Assembly: GCF_016786355.1 (NCBI RefSeq)
Contig: NZ_JADWYX010000101.1
Location: 1-34,398, forward strand
DNA length: 34,398 nt
Direction: 5' to 3'
DNA from: Frankia sp. AgB1.9
GTDB taxonomy: Bacteria > Actinomycetota > Actinomycetes > Frankiales > Frankiaceae
A model generated the notes under the pieces. It was not told where the DNA came from. It did no database searches and worked only from the letters and a program-made list of their open reading frames with translations. The position numbers and the translations under genes were made by a program. Positions 1 to 9,498 of the stretch are shown here, in pieces; position 1 is the stretch's first letter; every line of letters starts with the position of its first letter.

Positions 1-1177
1 GGGCCCGGGCGCCGGCGCGGGCCGTTGCCGACGGCAGCGCCGCGGGCGCATGGGGGGGCGCCGGGGGCCCGGGGACGGGTCCGGCGGGGAGGGAAGGAGC
101 GCCCGGCGCGCCGGGCGCCGGTGGCGCGGCCGTCGGCGGCGGTGGGAGGTAGGCCCGGATCGGCCAGTGCCGGTCGAGCGCATAGGCGACGCCGCGGGCC
201 AGCTCGCCGTCCGACCGCTCACTGTCCGGCCCGCGGCGGTCAGGCCCGCCAACGCCGGCATCCGAGGTCCCGGCCGCCCCGACGGGCCCGCCGTCCGCGC
301 CGTGGGCCACGCCGGGACCGGCGTCGGCACCCGGGCCGGCACCCCCGACGCCGGCGGCCTCCGCGGCCCACCGGGGGCCCAGGACGAGGCGCAGCAGGCG
401 GCGTACCAGCTCGGCGGCGTCGGGCCGGGCCGCCGCGTCCTTACGCAACGTCTCGCCGACCAGGCCGGCGAGGTCCTCGGGAATGCCGGCCAGATTGGGC
501 GGGTCGTGCCGGACCCGGAACAGCACCGCGTCCGTGGGGCCCGCGCCGAACGGGGTACGCGCCGTCGCCGCGTAGGCGACCGTGCAGCCCCAGGCGAAGA
601 CGTCCGCCGGCGGACCGACGACCTCCAGGCCGTTGAGCTGCTCGGGACTCATGTAGCCCGGGGTGCCGACCGGGGTGCCGACCCTGGTGAGCACGGTGAC
701 GTCGGTCGCGTCCGCGATCCCGAAGTCGACGACCTTCGGGCCTGCCTGCGTGAGCAGGACGTTGCCCGGCTTGAGGTCACGGTGCACGACGCCGGCGCGG
801 TGCACGGCCAGCAGCGCCTCCGCCAGGCCGAGGGCCAGGGTGCGCAGGGACGGGCCGACGATCGGTCCGTTGCGCAGGGTCCAGTCGGCCAGGGTCGGGC
901 CGGCCAGGAACTCGGTCGCCAGGTAGGGCGGGTACCAGTCGGGGTCGGCGGCGTAGACGCGGGCGGTGCACACCCCGCGGACCCGGCGCATCAGCTCGAT
1001 CTCGCGCCGGAACCGAGCCCGGAACTCGGCCGAGTCGGCGAGCTCGGCGCGGATCACCTTGACCGCGACCGGGGTGGGCCCGAGCAGCCCGTAGTAGACG
1101 ATGCCCATTCCGCCGGCACCGATCCGCGCGGTCAACGTCGTGGGCCCGAGCCGCACCGGCAACGCGATGTCCTGCAC
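1..1177 (-). CDS. Serine/threonine protein kinase (3' end outside window)
   Basis: This is a Hanks-type cytoplasmic Ser/Thr kinase of the actinobacterial Pkn family. About 392 residues are visible and the C-terminus runs off the left edge. The glycine loop (RIGAGGMGIVY, 19-28), ATP-binding Lys40 (VAVKVI), catalytic loop HRDLKPGNV (132-140), DFG (151-153) and GTPGYMSPEQ (171-180) are all intact, so it should be active. After about residue 270 the chain becomes a Gly/Pro/Ala-rich linker, as commonly seen before a membrane or sensor domain in this family; that domain is not in view. The start is GTG at 1177, with GGAGAG upstream and an in-frame TAG just before it. It is transcribed away from the GntR gene, and no substrate can be inferred from context. 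Confidence 0.93.
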   Translation of the reverse strand, partial: MQDIALPVRLGPTTLTARIGAGGMGIVYYGLLGPTPVAVKVIRAELADSAEFRARFRREIELMRRVRGVCTARVYAADPDWYPPYLATEFLAGPTLADWTLRNGPIVGPSLRTLALGLAEALLAVHRAGVVHRDLKPGNVLLTQAGPKVVDFGIADATDVTVLTRVGTPVGTPGYMSPEQLNGLEVVGPPADVFAWGCTVAYAATARTPFGAGPTDAVLFRVRHDPPNLAGIPEDLAGLVGETLRKDAAARPDAAELVRRLLRLVLGPRWAAEAAGVGGAGPGADAGPGVAHGADGGPVGAAGTSDAGVGGPDRRGPDSERSDGELARGVAYALDRHWPIRAYLPPPPTAAPPAPGAPGAPSLPAGPVPGPPAPPHAPAALPSATARAGARA

Positions 1178-1660
1178 GCGACCGCTCTCCGATGCTGTCT
1201 AGGCCCGCCGCTGTCAAGGCCCGCCGCTGTCCCCGTCTCGCCCCGGCGCGTCACCGCTCCGCCGCGTTCGGACCCGCTATGCCCCGTTCCGCCGCCAGAC
1301 TACCGTCGGCGCGCCCACCTGGCCCGCGCGCGGCCAGCACTTCGCCGGCCCAGCGTGAATCCCCGCTCGCATCCGGAAAGGGCGGCCGCCCCGCCCAGAA
1401 CGGGCGCCCATAGCGCTGTCAGCCAGCCGCGGCGGCGTAGGCCCCGGCACGTTACCGCCGCGGCGGCGGGCGCCGGCCGTGATGTCAAACAGGCGATATC
1501 GCCGTGGCGACTGTCGGAAACAGACGACGACTATCGTCGCGGCCCACCCGGGCCGTATCTCCGGCGGCGGACGCCCGGCGACGACGGCGCCCGCCGGCCC
1601 CCGAGGCGTATCCGGCAGGCGAGAAGCGAGCGGGAAAGCCTGAGCGGAAGGGCGGACGAG
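1178..1660. other. Intergenic region between divergent kinase and GntR genes
   Basis: This 483-bp gap separates two divergent genes and should hold both promoters. It contains a 16-bp tandem duplication at 1201-1232 (AGGCCCGCCGCTGTC plus A or C), and short palindromes at 1455-1466, 1492-1503 and 1525-1539. I see no convincing gene. Open frames crossing it lack a ribosome-binding site and family resemblance. Confidence 0.6.
1492..1539. promoter_or_regulatory. Palindromic sites, candidate GntR operators
   Basis: GGCGATATCGCC (1492-1503) is a perfect 12-bp palindrome. CGACGA-CTA-TCGTCG (1525-1539) is an inverted repeat with a 3-bp spacer. Both lie 120-170 bp upstream of the GntR start. GntR/FCD regulators commonly bind short palindromes near their own gene, so these are candidate operators. 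Their use is inferred. Confidence 0.3.
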
Positions 1661-2374
1661 ATGCGGAGCCCGCGGCCGAACACGAGCTGGATCGCGTCGC
1701 TGACCACCAACACCCAGGACGCCGGCTCCCTGCGCGAGGCGATTCTGCGGGACGTGAAGCGGGTCATCCTCGATGGCGCGGCCGCGCCCGGCTCGGCGGT
1801 TCCGGTCGACGAGATCGCCGCGCACTACCAGGTCAGCCGGATACCGGTCCGCGAGGCGCTGATGAGCCTCGTCGGGGAGGGCCTCGTCACCCACCGGGCC
1901 CGGGGCGGCTACACGGTCGCGACGCTGACCCCCGCCGAGATGCGCGAGTTCTATCTGGTCCGGGAGGTGCTGGAGGCCGCCGCGCTGGCCGCGGCCGTCC
2001 GGCGCGCGACGGTGTCGGACGACGCCCGCGCGCTGGCCGCGCACGAGGCGATGGCGAACGCCGTGACGGCGGGCGACTCGCGCGGCCACCACCGGGAGAG
2101 CCGGCGATTCCATCTGGCGCTGGTGAACGCCTCGGGGATGGCCAGGCTGGGGCACATGTACGAGTCGGCCTGGAACGTGACGGAACCCGCCCGGCCGATG
2201 GACTACGCCTCCCGGGACGCCGTCGAGGCACTGGTCACCGACCACGAGCGGATGCTGCGCGCGTTCATTGCCCGGGACTGCGAGGAACTCCTCGCCGCGT
2301 CGCGGGTGCACCATTCCCGGCTGCAGACGTTCATCGCCGCGCTGCCGGCGGAGCCCGGCCGATTTCCCGTCTGA
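1661..2374 (+). CDS. GntR family regulator, FadR/FCD subfamily
   Basis: This 237-residue DNA-binding regulator has a winged helix at about residues 24-88 (SLREAILRDVKRVI, then YQVSRIPVREAL and LVTHRARGGYTV). An all-helical FCD ligand domain follows at about 95-225. His151 (FHLALVN), His195 (DHERML) and His217/218 (VHHSRL) fit the usual metal/ligand-binding positions of FCD domains. ATG 1661 was chosen because it sits just before the conserved domain and follows a GGAAGGGCGG purine-rich stretch; the frame is open far upstream but without domain content. It precedes the NCS1 permease and racemase on the same strand, so it is the likely regulator of that unit. The effector is probably a ring compound or its catabolite, which is inference. 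Confidence 0.9.
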   Translation: MRSPRPNTSWIASLTTNTQDAGSLREAILRDVKRVILDGAAAPGSAVPVDEIAAHYQVSRIPVREALMSLVGEGLVTHRARGGYTVATLTPAEMREFYLVREVLEAAALAAAVRRATVSDDARALAAHEAMANAVTAGDSRGHHRESRRFHLALVNASGMARLGHMYESAWNVTEPARPMDYASRDAVEALVTDHERMLRAFIARDCEELLAASRVHHSRLQTFIAALPAEPGRFPV

Positions 2375-2658
2375 GGACACTTCTCCCGCGCCGGACGGGT
2401 GGGCACCGCAACCGTCCAGAGCAGATATATCCGTCCGGTCACTCCAGCGAAACAGCGCGCGCCTAGCCTCCTGAAGGAAGGGCCGGCCGGCTTCCGAACT
2501 ACTGTCCACACCCGCGTATTCAGCCCCCACCCCCGTCCTTCTCCTTTTCCGGGTGTCCGCGCGCACGGCGGGTCTTCTTTTGCGCGCGAAGAAACAGGCC
2601 CTGGCCGGGAGAATTCACCAGACGGGTGGCCAGTCGACGCGACCCCGCAGGAGTGACA

Positions 2659-4284
2659 ATGACAGAGTTCACCGCCATGCCCGGCACGGCGCCGGGCCTG
2701 GCCACAGCCAACGAGGACCTCGTCGAGGCCGCCGGCCAGCCGATCGGCTCGGGCCTCGTCAAGCCCGGCTACGACCCGAGGCTGGCGAACGAGGACCTGG
2801 CGCCGCTGCGCCGGCAGTCCTGGACCTCCTACAACATCTTCGCGTTCTGGATGTCCGACGTGCACAGCGTCGGCGGCTACGTCACTGCGGGCAGCCTCTT
2901 CGCGCTTGGCCTCGCGGGCTGGCAGGTGCTGGTCACCCTGGTCGTCGGGATCGTGATCGTCAACTTCTTCTGCAACCTGGTGGCCCGGCCCAGCCAGCAG
3001 GCCGCGGTCCCCTACCCGGTCATCTGCCGGGCGCCCTTCGGCGTCCTCGGGGCGAATGTTCCCGCGATCATCCGGGGCCTGATCGCGGTCGCCTGGTACG
3101 GCATCCAGACCTTCCTGGCCTCATCCGCGCTGGATGTCGTGCTGGTCAAGCTCTGGTCGGGCCTCGCGCCGTACGCCGACGTCCACCAGCACGGCTTCCT
3201 CGGTCTGCCGACGCTCGGCTGGGCGACCTACACCGTGCTGTGGTTGCTGCAGGCCGCCGTCTTCTGGACGGGCATGGAGACGATCCGCCGGTTCATCGAC
3301 TTCTGCGGTCCGGCCGTCTACGTCGTCATGTTCGCGCTCACCGGCTACCTGCTCTACAAGGCCGGGTGGGGCGCGCTCAGCCTGAACCTCGGCGGAAAGC
3401 ACCACGGGTCGACCATCTCGATGATGCTCGGCGCGACAGCGCTGGTGGTCTCCTACTTCTCCGGTCCGATGCTCAACTTCGGCGACTTCGCCCGCTATGG
3501 GAAGAGTTTCAGGGCGGTGCGGACCGGAAACTTCCTCGGCCTGCCGGTGAACTTCCTGCTGTTCTCGCTCCTCGTGGTGTTCACCGCGTCGCTGACCATT
3601 CCGGTGTACGGCGAGCTGATCACTGACCCGGTGCAGACCGTCGCCCGGATCGACTCGACGACGGCCATCATCCTCGGCGCCCTGACGTTCACGATCGCCA
3701 CCATGGGCATCAACATCGTGGCGAACTTCATCTCACCCGCGTTCGACTTCTCGAACGTCAGCCCACAGCGGATCAGCTGGCGCGCCGGCGGCATGATCGC
3801 GGCCGTCGGGTCCTTTCTCATCACCCCGTGGAACCTGTACAACAACCCCGACGTCATCCACTACACGCTGGAGACGCTGGGCGCCTTCATCGGGCCGCTG
3901 TTCGGCGTCCTCATCGCCGACTTCTACCTGATCCGCAAGCGGGTCGTGGTCGTGGACGACCTGTTCACCATGGAGCCGAGCGCGACCTACTGGTACCGCA
4001 AGGGCGTGAACCCGCCGGCGGTCATCGCCACCGCCGTCGGAGCCGTTCTGGCCGTCATACCAGTGGTGGTACCGACCTCGGCGGTGCACTGGATGGGCAC
4101 GGTGGCCCAGTACAGCTGGTTCATCGGCATGGGTGTCGGCCTCGTCACGTACTACCTGCTCGGCAGTCGTTCCGCGATCACCGCGACCTCGCTGCGGCCT
4201 GTGACCGGCGACCCCGACCCGGCGCTCGCGACCATCCCGGCGCAGCCGGCGCCCGAGGGCGCGCCGGTCTCGCCGGAGGTGTAG
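2659..4284 (+). CDS. NCS1 family permease (hydantoin/allantoin/nucleobase type)
   Basis: This is a 541-residue integral membrane symporter of the nucleobase:cation symporter-1 family, which uses the LeuT fold with about 12 membrane segments. The N-terminal NCS1 signature is visible (YNIFAFWMSDVHSVGGYV, about 58-75). So are the conserved AWYGIQTF and FWTGMETIRRF segments that line the substrate site in Mhp1-like carriers, and the NFISPAFDFSNVSP motif at about 357-370. It ends in a hydrophilic Pro/Ala-rich tail. ATG 2659 follows CAGGAG at 5-6 nt; an upstream in-frame start at 2626 is less likely. The racemase begins 12 bp after the stop, so the two are probably cotranscribed. Exact substrate is unknown: hydantoin, allantoin and uracil carriers look alike at this level. 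Confidence 0.93.
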   Translation: MTEFTAMPGTAPGLATANEDLVEAAGQPIGSGLVKPGYDPRLANEDLAPLRRQSWTSYNIFAFWMSDVHSVGGYVTAGSLFALGLAGWQVLVTLVVGIVIVNFFCNLVARPSQQAAVPYPVICRAPFGVLGANVPAIIRGLIAVAWYGIQTFLASSALDVVLVKLWSGLAPYADVHQHGFLGLPTLGWATYTVLWLLQAAVFWTGMETIRRFIDFCGPAVYVVMFALTGYLLYKAGWGALSLNLGGKHHGSTISMMLGATALVVSYFSGPMLNFGDFARYGKSFRAVRTGNFLGLPVNFLLFSLLVVFTASLTIPVYGELITDPVQTVARIDSTTAIILGALTFTIATMGINIVANFISPAFDFSNVSPQRISWRAGGMIAAVGSFLITPWNLYNNPDVIHYTLETLGAFIGPLFGVLIADFYLIRKRVVVVDDLFTMEPSATYWYRKGVNPPAVIATAVGAVLAVIPVVVPTSAVHWMGTVAQYSWFIGMGVGLVTYYLLGSRSAITATSLRPVTGDPDPALATIPAQPAPEGAPVSPEV

Positions 4285-4296
4285 CCGAGCCCGGCG

Positions 4297-5136
4297 ATGA
4301 CACCCGCGACCGCGAGCACGCCGCGGCCCACCCTGACCCAGGGGGCCGCGGCGGCCACGCCGGAGCCGGCACCCGGCCTGCCCAGGCGGGCCGGGCCGCT
4401 CCTTACGCTCATCAACCCGAACTCGTCGGCCGCGATGACCACGCTGGTCGGTGCGTCAGCCCGGCTGGTCGCCGGGCCGGACACCCGGATCGAGGCCGTC
4501 AACCCGCGGATGGGTCCCGCGTCGATTGAGAGCCACTACGACGAGGCGCTCGCCGTCCCCGGCGTGCTCGCCGAGATCGCCCGCGCCGAGGCGGCGGGCA
4601 GCGCCGGCTACGTCATCGCGTGTTTCGGGGATCCCGGGCTCGACGCGGCGCGGGAGCTGGCCCGGGGCCCCGTCGTCGGGATCGCCGAGGCGGCGATGCA
4701 CACGGCGAGCCTGCTCGGCCGGTCGTTCAGCGTGGTCACGACCCTGGGCCGGACCCGCGGGCGGGCCTGGGATCTCGCCGACCGGTACGGGGTCCGGGCG
4801 CTGTGCCGCAGCGTTCGCGCCTGCGAGGTGCCGGTCCTCGAACTGGACACCGACCCGCTAGCGAGGTCCAGGATCCTCGCCGAGTGCGGCGCGTCGGTGG
4901 AGCGGGACGAGGCGGAGGTGATCGTCCTCGGCTGCGCCGGCATGGCCGAGCTCTGCGCCTGGCTGACCGCTGAGCTGGGTGTCCCGGTCATCGACGGCGT
5001 CGCCGCCGCGACCGTGCTCGTCGAGGGTCTGGTCAGGCTCGGGCTGTCGACCAGCGCCCGGGGTGAGTACGCCCCGCCCCCACCCAAGCCCTACACGGGC
5101 ATCCTCAGGCCGTTCGGCCTGACGGAAGGCCACTGA
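4297..5136 (+). CDS. Asp/Glu/hydantoin racemase family protein
   Basis: This 279-residue cofactor-independent racemase resembles HyuE hydantoin racemase and HpxA allantoin racemase. The family uses two cysteines as acid/base pair, and both are present: Cys109 (ACFGDPG) and Cys213 (LGCAGM), roughly 104 residues apart. The conserved fold begins at about residue 35 (LLTLINPNSS). The first 33 residues are a low-complexity Ala/Pro/Thr extension. ATG 4297 is the only possible start, because an in-frame stop lies at 4282-4284 and no other start codon precedes the core. No strong ribosome-binding site is seen, which suggests translational coupling to the permease 12 bp upstream. No hydantoinase, carbamoylase or allantoinase is in the window. 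Confidence 0.88.
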   Translation: MTPATASTPRPTLTQGAAAATPEPAPGLPRRAGPLLTLINPNSSAAMTTLVGASARLVAGPDTRIEAVNPRMGPASIESHYDEALAVPGVLAEIARAEAAGSAGYVIACFGDPGLDAARELARGPVVGIAEAAMHTASLLGRSFSVVTTLGRTRGRAWDLADRYGVRALCRSVRACEVPVLELDTDPLARSRILAECGASVERDEAEVIVLGCAGMAELCAWLTAELGVPVIDGVAAATVLVEGLVRLGLSTSARGEYAPPPPKPYTGILRPFGLTEGH

Positions 5137-5145
5137 CCACTGCCG

Positions 5146-5169
5146 GGCCGCGGCCACACTGCTGCGGCC
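5146..5169. terminator. Possible bidirectional terminator hairpin
   Basis: GGCCGC (5146-5151) and GCGGCC (5164-5169) can pair with a 12-nt loop in the short gap between the convergent racemase and NYN genes. There is no T-tract. The short stem in GC-rich DNA makes this a weak call. Confidence 0.3.
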
Positions 5170-5170
5170 G

Positions 5171-6868
<1,698 letters not shown>

Positions 6869-7564
6869 GGCGGCTATCGTGCCGGATCTAACGTCCCGGA
6901 CCAAGCACTACGGCCCCTGGCCTCGGGTCTAACGGTCCGGTCGGCACGCTCCGTCCCCCTGTGGTTACGTACACGCCGCGACCGGCCTCTTGATCCATGC
7001 CGTGTCCGCTCTGTGTGACCTGGCTAACACGGTGTCGCATAGTCGTGCTCCTGCGGTCCCCGGCGCAGCCGCACGCTCAGCTTCACTTCCATCCTGAAAG
7101 CGCTGCTGCCGTCGTCAGCCACCCGGCCGGGCACCCCGGCAGGCACGCCATCGGCGATGGCCGCGGGCGCGGTCCGATCGCCTCGGATCAGCCGATGACT
7201 TCTCGCCTGGTGGCCCGCCTTTTACACCCCCGGTTGTCCGGTTCGGCCACGCGGGCTATGGTTCGCCGCGGCGCCAGATTCGACCGGTGGACGCACTCCC
7301 AGGCGAGCTGGTGAAGCCACTTCTGCCGCCCGCCCGCAGGCCCGACTGACCGCGTCGGACGCCTCCGTTCCGGGACGCGTTGTTCAACCCCCGAATCAAC
7401 CTGTTCCTGTTTCTGAAACTGCTCCGCCGGAACCACATCATTCGTGTCCGCCTGCTCCCGCGCGCAGAGCCTGGGAAACGGCGAGGCCACCGGCGACATC
7501 GCGTGCCCAGGTGGTCCTGCTTGTCGCGCGATCAGAAATCGACGACGTTCTCCAAGGAGGCGAG
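6869..7564. other. Long intergenic region without a supported gene
   Basis: This roughly 700-bp stretch between the NYN gene and the small membrane protein has somewhat lower GC in places (7010-7090 and 7380-7450) and must contain both divergent promoters. A plus-strand frame at 6997-7314 has no ribosome-binding site and an arbitrary composition, so I do not call it. No tRNA cloverleaf or repeat was recognised. Confidence 0.5.
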
Positions 7565-7843
7565 ATGTCCAACGGCCGTACTGACCGCCGTGGCGTCGGA
7601 TTGCTGTGGCTCGTCGCCGCGGTCGGCGCCGGCGCGACGATCTGGGCCGCGTGTACCGACTCCGGCACCCTCTCCTACCGCACCTGCACCGCGGCGCCCG
7701 CGGCCACGTCGCCCAGGACGGCGGCACCCGGGACCGGCGTCGCCGCCACCGCGGTGGTGCTGCTGGCCTGGCCGGTGCCGCGGACGTCACCGGGACCAGC
7801 CCGGCCGGCCGGGACGCCAGGTGTCCTCGCATGCGCCGGCTGA
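7565..7843 (+). CDS. Small hypothetical membrane protein
   Basis: This 92-residue protein has two hydrophobic stretches, GVGLLWLVAAVGAGATIWAA (about 9-28) and GVAATAVVLLAWPV (about 56-69). They are separated by a Thr/Pro/Ala linker and followed by a Pro-rich tail, which suggests a two-helix membrane protein. The start is well marked: a strong AAGGAGG site lies at 7554-7560, 4 nt before ATG 7565. I do not recognise a family. It is convergent with the SF1 helicase gene, about 110 bp away, and no functional link is shown. The ribosome-binding site argues for real translation, while the unremarkable sequence keeps confidence moderate. Confidence 0.5.
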   Translation: MSNGRTDRRGVGLLWLVAAVGAGATIWAACTDSGTLSYRTCTAAPAATSPRTAAPGTGVAATAVVLLAWPVPRTSPGPARPAGTPGVLACAG

Positions 7844-7956
7844 CGGGAGACCACGCGCGGGCACGGCCCGCACGGCTCCCCCAGGTTCTCCGTCAGCGCC
7901 CGCGCCTGCCCGCCTGGCCGGATCGGCCTCGCAGGCGAGCCTGGTTGCCGGCGGCG

Positions 7957-9363
7957 TCACGCCTGGACGGCGTGGCGTTCCAGATGGGCGAGGACGGTCT
8001 GGTTGGCGGCCCAGCCGTCCGGGAAGCGGACCGGCTCGTCCAGGTGGACGGACCCGCTGGACGGATGGGCGTCGAGCAGGTCACGGATGCCCGCGCGGGC
8101 GACGACGACGCAGGCCTGCCGGTGCCTGGAGGCCAGCACGCACAGCCGGCCGGCCTCCAGGTGGAACGCGGTCGCGTCCCGGCGGCCGGACAGCGGATGC
8201 AGCACGACGGTCACGTCGTACTCGCGGCCCTGCAGCCGGTTGGCGGTGTCGACGACGACAGCCTCGGCGAGGTCGGCGCCGAGCGCGGCCCGGATCGCGG
8301 CGGCCTGGTCGCGGTGGGCCGCGCCGATCGCGACGCGGCCCGCCGTGACCGGATGCTCGCCGCCCGCGCCGTCACGGGAGGTCGCGACGGGGCCGCGGGC
8401 GAGCAGCCGACGGGCGACCTCGGCGACCGCGCGCACGGCCTCGGCGTCGGTGCGCACGGTGCCGCGGGCGGGCAGTTCCAGCAGCCCCCACCCGGTCCGC
8501 GCGGCCACGTCCAGCACGTCGTCGACGACGCCGGCCGCCGGTCCGCCGGCCGGGCGCGGCCCGGTCGGCTGGGTGGCGGCGCCGGTGAAGGTGAGGCGGC
8601 GGTCGCCGGGGCCGTTGCCGGTCCGGAACCCGGTGAACGGGTAGAACGCGTCGGCCACCACTCGCTCGGCGCTGCGCGGAAGCCGCCACGACACCGGAAG
8701 GCGGTGCACGGGCAGGTCCGGGTTGCTGCGCAGCAGCACGGCGACGGCGCTCTGCATCGGGTCCCAGGTCAGCCCGCGCCAGCGATCGCTCTCGACGGTC
8801 GAGAACGGGTCGAGCTGGCCGGGGTCGCCGACGAACAGCGCCCGTTCGAAGCGGGTGGCGATCGCCAGCAGGGCGTCCGAACGCATCTGGTAGGCCTCGT
8901 CGACGATCGCGAACCGCCAGGCGGCGTCCTTCACATAGGCCCATTTGGCGGCGGTCGCGACGGTGACCCGCGGTTCGCCCAGCGACTTCATGTCGGTGCC
9001 GACCGTGACGTTCGGCAGTCCGTCGATCCGGGGCGGTGGTACGTAGCCGGCGCGGCCGAGCCGGCCGACCCGCAGGTCCGGCGCCTGGTCGAGCAGCGTG
9101 CGCGCAAGCTTCTCGACCAGGTCGTCGACCTGCTCGTTCGTCTGCGCGACGATCATCAGTGGCTCGTCGGCCAGGGCGAACTCGGTCGCCGCTCGCACGA
9201 CCAGCGTCGACTTCCCCGCCCCTGGCGGGGAGTCGACCACGACGCCGCGGTGCCGGCCCGACCGGAAGTCGGCCAGGATCTCCTCGGTCACGCGGTCGGC
9301 CGCCGCCTTCGGGTCGTCGTCCCCGCCGGCCTTCGGCGCCGTCACCCGCTCACCATGAACCAC
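7957..9363 (-). CDS. SF1 superfamily DNA/RNA helicase (Upf1/Dna2-like core)
   Basis: This 468-residue ATP-dependent helicase or translocase carries the full SF1 motif set. Motif I is SPPGAGKST (45-53) and motif II is VDEAYQM (154-160). Motif III is FVGDPGQLDPF (177-187), followed by SWRLPRS (225-231). Motif V is DTANRLQGREYDVTVV (372-387) and motif VI is LASRHRQACVVVA (410-422). The protein is little more than the two RecA-like domains, short for Upf1/Dna2 relatives, so substrate choice probably comes from partners. GTG 9363 follows GAAGGAG at 11 nt, and an in-frame TAG lies just upstream. It is the last gene of the nuclease-unknown-helicase series, 135 bp after the middle gene. DNA rather than RNA as substrate is inferred from the nuclease neighbour. 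Confidence 0.88.
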   Translation of the reverse strand: MVHGERVTAPKAGGDDDPKAAADRVTEEILADFRSGRHRGVVVDSPPGAGKSTLVVRAATEFALADEPLMIVAQTNEQVDDLVEKLARTLLDQAPDLRVGRLGRAGYVPPPRIDGLPNVTVGTDMKSLGEPRVTVATAAKWAYVKDAAWRFAIVDEAYQMRSDALLAIATRFERALFVGDPGQLDPFSTVESDRWRGLTWDPMQSAVAVLLRSNPDLPVHRLPVSWRLPRSAERVVADAFYPFTGFRTGNGPGDRRLTFTGAATQPTGPRPAGGPAAGVVDDVLDVAARTGWGLLELPARGTVRTDAEAVRAVAEVARRLLARGPVATSRDGAGGEHPVTAGRVAIGAAHRDQAAAIRAALGADLAEAVVVDTANRLQGREYDVTVVLHPLSGRRDATAFHLEAGRLCVLASRHRQACVVVARAGIRDLLDAHPSSGSVHLDEPVRFPDGWAANQTVLAHLERHAVQA

Positions 9364-9498
9364 CTGCGCCGCAGCTCCTTCCTAGCCAGGACCGTGCCAT
9401 CGCCCGCCACCCCGCCCGCTCCCGGGCCGGCCGGGCCCCCGCCCGCGCCTGGCCGGGACAGAGCGCCGACGGAGCGGATCCCGGGTCCGGCACCCGGA

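Noticed and set aside
50..1660. Long N-terminal extension of the GntR regulator
   Set aside because: It runs antisense to the Ser/Thr kinase, which has every kinase motif, and has no domain of its own.
6997..7314. Possible 105-codon plus-strand gene
   Set aside because: It has no ribosome-binding site, an unstructured composition and no recognisable domain.
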